Shown here: positions 1-5,089 of the stretch, piece by piece
Layout of the letters: each line of letters opens with the position of its first letter
How positions within the stretch are numbered: the first letter of the stretch is position 1
Source of the DNA: UBA8437 sp003445035
Lineage (GTDB): Bacteria; Planctomycetota; Planctomycetia; Planctomycetales; Planctomycetaceae
Reading direction: 5' to 3'
Assembly (NCBI GenBank): GCA_937901285.1
Contig: CALCHI010000111.1
Span: 1 to 5,089 of the forward strand
Length of the DNA: 5,089 nucleotides
Notes under the pieces: generated by a model
Seen by the model: the letters and a program-made list of their open reading frames with translations, nothing else
Told to the model about the DNA's origin: nothing
Databases searched by the model: none
Position numbers and translations under genes: made by a program

Positions 1-1
1 C

Positions 2-226
2 GGCGAGGACGAGCAGTATTTCATCGAGGGCGGGTTTGTGCAGGTCAAGGCGGGGACGGTGACCCTGCTGACCGACAGGGCGCGGGGCCTGGAGGACATC
101 GATCGCCAGGCCGCCGAGGATCTGCTCGCAGAAGCCTCGAAACGGGTTCCCGTCACTGACGCCGAACTCGCCGCCAAGGAGCGGGACCAGGAAAGTGCCC
201 GGCGGATGCTGGCCGTCGCTCGCTGA
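2..226 (+). CDS. atpC: F1Fo ATP synthase epsilon subunit, C-terminal part (5' end outside window)
   Basis: The reading frame is open from the left edge (codon at 2-4) to TGA at 224-226, giving 74 residues of a protein usually about 130-140 long; the start lies upstream. The GTG at 38 is not the real start, because conserved family sequence (YFIEGGFVQV) begins before it. The visible part begins in the last strands of the N-terminal beta-sandwich (GGFVQVKAGTVTLLTDRA, much like E. coli GGILEVQPGNVTVLADTA). It continues into the C-terminal two-helix hairpin: helix 1 around DIDRQAAEDLLAEASKRV, a PVTDA turn, helix 2 to the end. The subunit sits in the central stalk, couples F1 rotation to the Fo ring and can inhibit ATP hydrolysis. 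The helix-1 segment IDRQAAE resembles the ATP-binding IDxxRA signature but has Ala where Arg is expected. atpC is normally last in an atp operon, so atpD probably lies just upstream. Confidence 0.92.
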   Translation, partial: GEDEQYFIEGGFVQVKAGTVTLLTDRARGLEDIDRQAAEDLLAEASKRVPVTDAELAAKERDQESARRMLAVAR

Positions 227-249
227 GCGGTGGCTGCTCTCCCGGACGG
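227..249. other. short convergent intergenic gap
   Basis: Only 23 bases separate the atpC stop from the TAG stop of the facing FAD oxidoreductase gene. A weak GAGC/GCTC pairing (225-228 with 236-239, 7-base loop) is visible, but there is no long stem and no T-run on either strand. I do not call a terminator here; transcripts from both sides may run into each other's 3' ends. Confidence 0.6.
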
Positions 250-1476
250 CTAATGGTCGATCGCGTAATAATGCTCGTACACGCTGCGGGCCCGCGCCGT
301 CACCTCGTCCCAGGTCCACGCGTTGTCGGTGAACCGATCGGGACTGAGACTGCTGACGTATTCGGACGGATTGTCTTCGAGTGACTCGACGACGTGCCGC
401 CCGATGCCGGCCGATCCCGAAACACCGTGTGCATTGCAGCCACCGGCCATCACGAATCCCTTCACCCGGTTGCTTTCTCCGATGATGAACCGGCCATCGG
501 GAGTGAAGGTGGGCCAGCCGCGGAAGACGCTGCGAATGCCAAGTTGAGAAACTTGTGGGAACTGCGGCGCCAGTTGCCCGGCGAAGGCGGCCAGCACGTC
601 CCAGTCTTCTCGAACAGGAGGTGTCTGTCCGTCAACGGGATATTCTCGTGGATCCAGTGACAGGCTGGCCGGTTCCCAGCCGCCACACAGCAGCGAATCG
701 GTTTCGGCGCGGAGGTAGAGGGTGGCGTCAGGGATGCGGATCACAGGCAGATCGGGACGCAGCCCCTCGGCCGCGACGGTCACAAAGAACTCGTGTCGCA
801 CGGGGACGATCGGCAGTTCGAGTCCGACCGAATCGGCCAGGTGCCAGGCGTGGGCACCGGCGGCGTTGATTACCATCGGGGTCGAGATCCGTTCCCCGGA
901 GGTCTCGACGCCGATGACCTGATCGTCTTTGACGAGAACACTCCGTACGGTGGTCCCGGTCCGAAACCGTACACCGGCTTCCCGGGCGCGAGCGACGTAG
1001 GCCATCGCCAGGTCGCTGGGTTGCAGGTAACCGTCGCTGGGACACCAGAGCACACCGCGAACCTGGTCGAAGCTCAGTGCCGGCCAGAGCGAGGCGGCCT
1101 CGTCGTTGTCCAGAAATCGCGTTTCCAGTCCGGCCTCGTCGGCGACAGCCTGCATCCGGCGGAACTCCTCGACCCGCTCGTCGCACAGGGCCAGTCGCAG
1201 CGACCCGACCTGTCGCCAGCCGGGACGGGCTCCGTCACCGGCTTCGAGCTCCGAGAAGGTCTCGACCGACCACATGGCCAGCCGGGTGCGGTCGAGCGAA
1301 TTGCGGACCTGTCCGACCAGGCCGGCCGCCTGCGAGGTCGTCGCTGCCGCGAGCGTGGGTTCCTTTTCGATCAGCAGGATGTCGTCGTGTCCGGCGGCGG
1401 CCAGGCTGTGGGCCACGCCGCAGCCGACGGCTCCGCCGCCAATGATGACGATCGCGGCTCTCTGTTGTTCTGTCAC
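250..1476 (-). CDS. FAD-dependent amine oxidoreductase, DAO fold (dimethylglycine/sarcosine dehydrogenase-like, no folate domain)
   Basis: This 408-residue flavoenzyme probably oxidises an N-methyl amine, releasing the methyl group as formaldehyde. The N-terminus has the Rossmann dinucleotide motif IIGGGAVGCGVA (Gly13, 14, 15 and 18) and the acidic residue closing beta-2 (Glu37 in LLIEKE) that binds the FAD ribose. TTSQAAGLVG (46-55) matches the segment after beta-2 in dimethylglycine and sarcosine dehydrogenases (STWHAAGL), but Gln49 stands where those enzymes carry the His that bonds covalently to FAD, so FAD is probably non-covalent. VINAAGAHA (202-210) and the C-terminal GFVMAGGCNAHGVSGSAGIG (340-359) are typical DAO FAD contacts. 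The tail WTWDEVTARARSVYEHYY resembles the post-DAO region of dimethylglycine dehydrogenase, but the protein stops there and lacks the C-terminal aminomethyltransferase (GCV_T, folate) domain of the 800-residue enzymes. The GTG start overlaps the stop of the Rieske gene and leaves a normal 7-residue lead before beta-1. It is the last gene of the cluster. The family is firm; the exact substrate (dimethylglycine, sarcosine or another amine) is inferred from its neighbours. Confidence 0.85.
   Translation of the reverse strand: MTEQQRAAIVIIGGGAVGCGVAHSLAAAGHDDILLIEKEPTLAAATTSQAAGLVGQVRNSLDRTRLAMWSVETFSELEAGDGARPGWRQVGSLRLALCDERVEEFRRMQAVADEAGLETRFLDNDEAASLWPALSFDQVRGVLWCPSDGYLQPSDLAMAYVARAREAGVRFRTGTTVRSVLVKDDQVIGVETSGERISTPMVINAAGAHAWHLADSVGLELPIVPVRHEFFVTVAAEGLRPDLPVIRIPDATLYLRAETDSLLCGGWEPASLSLDPREYPVDGQTPPVREDWDVLAAFAGQLAPQFPQVSQLGIRSVFRGWPTFTPDGRFIIGESNRVKGFVMAGGCNAHGVSGSAGIGRHVVESLEDNPSEYVSSLSPDRFTDNAWTWDEVTARARSVYEHYYAIDH
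1473..1476 (-). other. 4-nt stop/start overlap (GTGA), translational coupling
   Basis: The TGA of the Rieske gene (1475-1473) overlaps the GTG start of the FAD gene (1476-1474). No purine-rich Shine-Dalgarno is seen in the roughly 20 bases upstream (GGGTTCCCAGCC precedes the GTG), so the FAD gene probably depends on ribosomes finishing the upstream gene. Confidence 0.75.
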
Positions 1477-2729
1477 GGCTGGGAACCCAATTGTTCGAGG
1501 TACCAGTTGACCAGGGCGTCGACGTTGTATTCCTTGAACGTGGAAAACGGTCCGGGAGTGTACCGGCTGGAGCTGACGCCCCGCTGGACACTTTCGCAGA
1601 TCGTCCAGTCCTGTTCGGACGTCAGTTGCCAGAAGGGCATGATCTCGTCGAGCTGGTAGTCGCGACCCTCTTCGGCGTGAGCCGCGACCAGCCAGGTGAC
1701 CTGAATCCGGGTCCGGCCGGGCCCGGCCGGCAGCAACCGTGTGCTGACAGAGTGATCGCAGCTGGAATGGTTCCAGAAGTTGGGCATCGTTCGCACTCTC
1801 AGCGTTCCCACATCGGGGTCATTGTAGTCCCCCATCAACGGGGCGACCTGTCGGCCGTCCATGGTCTCGCTGAAGTAGCCCTCGGCCAGAGGGGTGCGAT
1901 TGGCAGAGAACCAGCCTTCGGATCCGCAGGCGGGGAACGATGTCATGCCCGTCCGCGTGTGTGTCACCGCCAGGCCACTGGCTGCCCATTTCTTCTGGCT
2001 CCGCAGGGTGGCGTTGTCGATGGCGGCCTGGGCCTGGGGGGTCGTGTCATCGGCGTTGTAGTGGTCGAAGTTGGCACGGATGTACTGCGGATGATTCACG
2101 TTGCAGTGGTAACACTCGCGGTTGTTCTCCCAGACGATCTTCCAGTTGGCGGCGACGTCGTAGTCCACGACCTTTGCCACCCGGGCCTGCTCAAAGCCCT
2201 GGGGCCGGGACGCCGGTCCGATCAACGCGGCGGCGGGATCAAAATCGGGCGGGTCTTCGGCCAACGAGAGGAAGATCAGCCCCTCGAGAACCTCGACGTG
2301 AGCACGATGCAGGGCCAACGAGTCCCGATCGAGATCATCCTGCATTCCTCGACAGGATTGCAGACTGCCGTCCCGCGCGTAGGTCCATTGGTGGTACGGG
2401 CAGATGAAGCGGCCGATGTGTCCCGACGTGGACGTGCAAAGCACGGTGCCGCGGTGACGACAGACGTTGTGCATCGCGTGGATCGTGCCCTCGTCGTCGC
2501 GGACGACGACCAGGGGGTCGCTGCCGATGTCCAGGGTGAAGTAATCGCCCGGTTCGGGAACCTGGCAGGTGTGTCCGGCAAATAGCCAGCCGCGTTGCCA
2601 GATCCGGGTGAGTTCGGCCCGGTAAACCAGATCGTCGTGATAGAACTCTGCCGGAAGTCCATGACCCGGCCGACGCCGCGAGATCAGCTCCAGGATCTGT
2701 TCGTGTTCAAGCGGGGAGATGTCTGTCAT
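1473..2729 (-). CDS. Rieske non-heme iron oxygenase alpha subunit, GbcA-like (quaternary amine N-demethylase)
   Basis: This 418-residue oxygenase component has the usual length for the family. The N-terminal Rieske domain (about 45-150) carries the complete 2Fe-2S motif CxH-x17-CxxH: Cys90, His92 (CRHRG), Cys110 and His113 (CPYHQW). The C-terminal catalytic domain (about 190-415) has NNRECYHCNVNH, giving iron ligands His208 and His213, with Asp374 (SEQDW) as the likely third ligand. Glu205 stands where ring-hydroxylating dioxygenases have the bridging Asp; Glu here is characteristic of the GbcA/CntA (YeaW) group acting on quaternary ammonium compounds. HNVCRHRG, FISLAE-type (here FLSLAE), ENNRECYHCN, SETMDG and QRG...Y.PGP...E...NWY recall Pseudomonas GbcA, which converts glycine betaine to dimethylglycine and formaldehyde. 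Carnitine, stachydrine or another betaine remains possible. It is a soluble cytoplasmic enzyme that needs a separate flavin/2Fe-2S reductase (GbcB-type), not present in the window. The ATG at 2729 overlaps the upstream stop by one base. The family is certain; the substrate is probable. Confidence 0.9.
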   Translation of the reverse strand: MTDISPLEHEQILELISRRRPGHGLPAEFYHDDLVYRAELTRIWQRGWLFAGHTCQVPEPGDYFTLDIGSDPLVVVRDDEGTIHAMHNVCRHRGTVLCTSTSGHIGRFICPYHQWTYARDGSLQSCRGMQDDLDRDSLALHRAHVEVLEGLIFLSLAEDPPDFDPAAALIGPASRPQGFEQARVAKVVDYDVAANWKIVWENNRECYHCNVNHPQYIRANFDHYNADDTTPQAQAAIDNATLRSQKKWAASGLAVTHTRTGMTSFPACGSEGWFSANRTPLAEGYFSETMDGRQVAPLMGDYNDPDVGTLRVRTMPNFWNHSSCDHSVSTRLLPAGPGRTRIQVTWLVAAHAEEGRDYQLDEIMPFWQLTSEQDWTICESVQRGVSSSRYTPGPFSTFKEYNVDALVNWYLEQLGSQP

Positions 2730-2731
2730 CA
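2729..2731 (-). other. 1-nt stop/start overlap (TGATG), translational coupling
   Basis: The stop of the membrane-protein gene (2731-2729) and the ATG of the Rieske oxygenase (2729-2727) share one base. The sequence before it (CCGAATCCACC) offers no clear Shine-Dalgarno, which points to termination-reinitiation and so to linked synthesis of the membrane protein and the oxygenase. Confidence 0.75.
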
Positions 2732-4075
2732 GGTGGATTCGGTTGGGATGGCGGTGTGATCACCGGCCGGGTAGTGAGTGTGGCGTTTCATCAGGAAGAC
2801 ACAGGCCAGAATCAGCAGGACCACGCCCACGACCGACATGACGTAAGTCAGGATACGGAAGAAATCGATTCGGGCGGTGTCACCGGCCAACAGGTCCTTG
2901 CCCAAAAGCACGCTGATGGCGCCGCTGTAGCCGACGGCATCGGCCACGTAGACGGCGAACACGGCCGTCCCCATGGCCCGGGTCGAAGCGATCAGGCGAT
3001 CAAAGAGCACCGAACCGAAGGGGACATATGTCAGGTAAGCCCCCAGTCCGGTCAGGATCATCCAGGTTAGCCCGCTGACAAGCTTGAGGTCCCAGAGGAT
3101 CGTGCCGGCACCCAGTAGAAACACGCCAAAGGTCATGATCACGAAGGCCCCGTAGAGACCCCGGCGGTTGTCGCGGATCAGGTTCAGCCCGGCCAGTGCG
3201 GCCATCACTCCAAAAGCGACCCAGATTTCACTGCGTGTGAAAATGGCCGGCGTCTGGCCGTAACCCAGGCTCTCGAAGATCTCCTTGCCGAAGTTGTCTC
3301 GGAAGTCCCGGTAGGCGGTCAGGAAGAAATAGACGGTCGAAAGCAGGATCATCTCGGGCAGAAACTGCCGGAAGAACTGCCAGCGTTGTGAGCCGCCCAT
3401 GGTGGTCCGTTCGACCCGGGCTTCGATATCGGCCGCGTCGGGTTGCGGCAGCTGGTTGAGAAGCCAGACCGATCCCACGAACGGGGGCAGGAAGCAGATG
3501 CCCGTGGCACAGGGCATCCAGAACTGGTCGACCTGGACGGTCGACATCAGCCAGAGGCCGATGTCCTTGACGGCCCCGCTGGCGACGATGTAAGCGCAGC
3601 TCAGTCCCGCCAGCAGCATTTCCGATGTCCGTCGGCCCTCGAGATACAGCACGACCAGTCCCCAGACCATGCCCAGCGGAAGCCCGTTGAAGAAGATGGC
3701 TATGACCTTGAGGTTGTTGGGCAAGACGGCGAAGAGCAGCAGGGACAACTCGGCCACGACGATCATCAACACCAGTCCCCTGGCCCGTTTCTGGCGGTCG
3801 ATCTCGGCACAGACCTTGATCCCGATGACTTTCGAGAGCGCGTAGCCGATGATCTGGCTGATGACGAAGGCCGTTTTCAGATCGATGTCACCACCCAGGA
3901 ACTTCAGCCCCTCGTAGCTCGCCGCAGAAAATGGTTTGCGGAAGGCGTACATGCAGAAGTAGGTCGAGAACGACGCGAAAATCACGAAGGCCGTGAACAG
4001 TGGGGCGGGGGCATTTTCCAGCCACGCTGTCAATCGGCCGCGGGGAATGGGAGCGAATGATGTCGGCCTGTCCAT
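2729..4075 (-). CDS. DUF5690 family, MFS-like 12-TM membrane protein (putative transporter)
   Basis: This 448-residue integral membrane protein shows about twelve hydrophobic segments, near residues 25-45, 67-85, 99-118, 124-146, 155-178, 188-207, 240-255, 283-300, 306-327, 334-355, 365-392 and 406-429. A polar central loop (about 208-238) divides them 6+6, as in the major facilitator superfamily. MYAFRKPFSAASYEG (42-56), AYRDFRDNFGKEIF (254-267), YLTYVPFGSVLFDR (347-360) and FAVYVADAVGYSG (373-385) match my memory of DUF5690, an MFS-related family without assigned substrate. There is no signal peptide; the first TM follows a short basic N-terminus. The ATG at 4075 directly follows the upstream stop and has a plausible GAGGAAA Shine-Dalgarno inside the upstream gene. 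Its place between an Fe-S reductase and a GbcA-like oxygenase suggests uptake of the compound the cluster degrades. That role is inference; the membrane topology is seen in the sequence. Confidence 0.82.
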   Translation of the reverse strand: MDRPTSFAPIPRGRLTAWLENAPAPLFTAFVIFASFSTYFCMYAFRKPFSAASYEGLKFLGGDIDLKTAFVISQIIGYALSKVIGIKVCAEIDRQKRARGLVLMIVVAELSLLLFAVLPNNLKVIAIFFNGLPLGMVWGLVVLYLEGRRTSEMLLAGLSCAYIVASGAVKDIGLWLMSTVQVDQFWMPCATGICFLPPFVGSVWLLNQLPQPDAADIEARVERTTMGGSQRWQFFRQFLPEMILLSTVYFFLTAYRDFRDNFGKEIFESLGYGQTPAIFTRSEIWVAFGVMAALAGLNLIRDNRRGLYGAFVIMTFGVFLLGAGTILWDLKLVSGLTWMILTGLGAYLTYVPFGSVLFDRLIASTRAMGTAVFAVYVADAVGYSGAISVLLGKDLLAGDTARIDFFRILTYVMSVVGVVLLILACVFLMKRHTHYPAGDHTAIPTEST

Positions 4076-5089
4076 TCAGCCGGTTTCCTCGAGCGATTCG
4101 AACAGCACTTCGGCCAGGTCCACGACGTTGGCCGAGTGCCCTTCGGTTGCCAGGCCATCACCGATCATTGTCCGGCAGAACGGACACGAAACAACCACGG
4201 TCTCCGCACCCGCGGTGGTGATCTCCTTGATGCGGTCGCGTCCCACGCGATCTTCCGGACCGTCGTCCAGCCACATCCGCCCGCCTCCTCCTCCGCAGCA
4301 GGCCGTGCGGCAACCGTGCCGCGGCAGTTCGTCCAGTTGGGCTCCGGTAGCTGCCAGCACGTCGCGGGGGGCATCGACAATGCCGTTGACCCGGGCCAGG
4401 TAACAGGGGTCGTGGAAGGTGACCGTTTCGGCCGCCGATCGATCCACCTGCAATCGACCCTCGTCAACCAGCGTGGAGAGAAACTCGCTGTGGTGCACCA
4501 CCTCGTAGTGCCCCCCCGCGTCGGGGTAGTCGTGCTTGAGGCTGTTGAGGCAATGGGGGCAGTGGGTGACGATGCGGGTGACGTCGTGTTGTCCGAGTTC
4601 CTTGACGTTGTGGGCCGCCAGCTCAGCGAATACGAATTCCTCGCCCATCCGGCGTGCCGACTCACCTGTGCAGCGTTCCCGTTCACCCAGCACCGCGAAT
4701 CGCACTCCGGCGACCTGGAGCAGACGAACCATTGCCCGGGCTGTGCGGCGGGACTGGCGGTCGTAAGCCGCGGCGCAGCCGACCCAGTACAGCACCTCGA
4801 AGTCCGGCTGGTCGTCGACGGTCGGAACCTCCAGGCCCTCGGCCCAGTCCATCCGCTGGTCGGGGGGCAGGCCCCAGGGGTTGCCGGACCGGCCCAGCTT
4901 CTGGAGCGCGGTGGCCGCCGGGCCCCGCACCGCCCCGGCCCCGACCAAATGCCGCCGCATGCCGATGATCAACTCGAGCGGATCGACGCCCAGTGGGCAG
5001 ACCTCGACACAGGCCGAGCAGGATGTGCAGGACCAGAGAGTCTCCTCTGACACCACCCCGCCGGCGAGGGCCGGTGTGCTGTCCGATCC
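4076..5089 (-). CDS. (Fe-S) oxidoreductase with CCG domains, EtfD/DgcB/HdrD-like, C-terminal part (5' end outside window)
   Basis: The frame is open from the right edge to TGA at 4078-4076, giving 337 residues. A GTG at 5056 could be read as a start, but the eleven codons before it (GSDSTPALAGG) stay in frame and fit the segment that precedes the ferredoxin motif in longer homologues, so the true start is upstream. Numbering from that GTG: a 4Fe-4S motif CxxCxxCxxxCP (Cys10, 13, 16, 20) in LWSCTSCSACVEVCPLG; a first CCG domain with Cys94, Cys129 and Cys166/169 (THCPHC); a second CCG domain with Cys218, Cys253-Cys254 and Cys291/294 (SCPFC). The first domain reads CTG where the second reads CCG. 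Related proteins are about 600-750 residues, with N-terminal membrane helices binding heme b and a further 4Fe-4S motif. They transfer electrons from flavoproteins or ETF to quinone (EtfD/EMO) or serve dimethylglycine oxidation (DgcB). Being first of the four visible genes, it probably takes electrons from the FAD enzyme encoded last. The family is firm; partner and acceptor are inferred. Confidence 0.85.
   Translation of the reverse strand, partial: GSDSTPALAGGVVSEETLWSCTSCSACVEVCPLGVDPLELIIGMRRHLVGAGAVRGPAATALQKLGRSGNPWGLPPDQRMDWAEGLEVPTVDDQPDFEVLYWVGCAAAYDRQSRRTARAMVRLLQVAGVRFAVLGERERCTGESARRMGEEFVFAELAAHNVKELGQHDVTRIVTHCPHCLNSLKHDYPDAGGHYEVVHHSEFLSTLVDEGRLQVDRSAAETVTFHDPCYLARVNGIVDAPRDVLAATGAQLDELPRHGCRTACCGGGGGRMWLDDGPEDRVGRDRIKEITTAGAETVVVSCPFCRTMIGDGLATEGHSANVVDLAEVLFESLEETG
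4084..4090 (-). promoter_or_regulatory. Shine-Dalgarno for the DUF5690 gene
   Basis: GAGGAAA, read on the minus strand, lies within the last sense codons of the Fe-S protein gene (Glu-Glu-Thr-Gly-stop), about 8-11 bases before the ATG at 4075. It is the only clear ribosome-binding sequence at the three internal junctions and supports that start. Confidence 0.55.

Noticed and set aside
225..239. Possible hairpin terminator GAGC...GCTC
   Set aside because: The stem is only four base pairs with a seven-base loop and no following T-run on either strand; too weak to call.
793..1659. 288-codon plus-strand open frame spanning the FAD and Rieske genes
   Set aside because: It is antisense to two well-supported genes, has no known motif and no convincing ribosome-binding site; a codon-bias shadow.
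1491..2585. 364-codon plus-strand open frame opposite the Rieske oxygenase gene
   Set aside because: Its translation is a low-complexity Gly/Val/Asp/Arg-rich string with no recognisable domain, and it lies fully antisense to a gene with intact Rieske and iron-ligand motifs. Long antisense frames are expected in GC-rich genes.
3443..4060. 205-codon plus-strand open frame opposite the membrane-protein gene
   Set aside because: It is rich in Asp, Gln, His and Glu, the usual antisense image of hydrophobic codons; no domain is visible.
4136..5050. 304-codon plus-strand open frame opposite the Fe-S reductase gene
   Set aside because: It mirrors the real gene codon for codon and shows no domain of its own; all the Cys motifs are on the minus strand.
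5054..5056. GTG as start codon of the Fe-S protein
   Set aside because: The frame stays open to the window edge and the residues before it fit the family's conserved lead-in to the 4Fe-4S motif, so the gene is better read as running off the window.
1..5089. Mobile elements, CRISPR arrays, tRNA or rRNA genes, long repeats
   Set aside because: Nothing of this kind was seen; almost the whole window is occupied by five ordinary-looking genes with no non-coding stretch longer than 23 bases.

Overview
The window is a GC-rich bacterial segment, almost entirely coding, with two transcription units that meet tail to tail. The 12-segment membrane protein recalls DUF5690, a family I associate mainly with Planctomycetota and Bacteroidota. 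That family, the GC-rich base composition and the set of genes make a planctomycete the most likely source. This is an inference from family memory; nothing in the window proves the phylum.

Layout: positions 2-226 (+) hold the last 74 codons of atpC, the epsilon subunit of F1Fo ATP synthase, so an atp operon probably lies to the left. A gap of only 23 bases (227-249) follows. The rest of the window, 250-5089, is one minus-strand gene cluster read from right to left: (1) the C-terminal part of a membrane-type (Fe-S) reductase with one visible 4Fe-4S motif and two CCG domains (EtfD/DgcB/HdrD-like), running off the right edge; (2) a 448-residue DUF5690/MFS-like membrane protein; (3) a 418-residue Rieske non-heme iron oxygenase alpha subunit closely resembling glycine betaine monooxygenase GbcA; (4) a 408-residue FAD-dependent amine oxidoreductase of the DAO fold, resembling the N-terminal half of dimethylglycine/sarcosine dehydrogenases. 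The junctions are 0 nt apart, overlapping by 1 nt and overlapping by 4 nt, so the four genes are almost certainly co-transcribed and translationally coupled. No promoter for them lies in the window.

The genes read together as a pathway for oxidative N-demethylation of a quaternary amine such as glycine betaine. The membrane protein would import the compound. The Rieske oxygenase would remove the first methyl group from the quaternary nitrogen, giving dimethylglycine if the substrate is betaine. The FAD enzyme would oxidise the resulting tertiary or secondary amine. The Fe-S protein would pass electrons, directly or through ETF, to the quinone pool. The families are supported by motifs; the substrate and the electron route are inference. 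A reductase for the Rieske oxygenase, ETF subunits and folate enzymes are not in the window. The most interesting points are the placement of a transporter-like protein of unknown function inside such a cluster, and the pairing of a short, folate-domain-free DAO enzyme with an EtfD/DgcB-like Fe-S protein.
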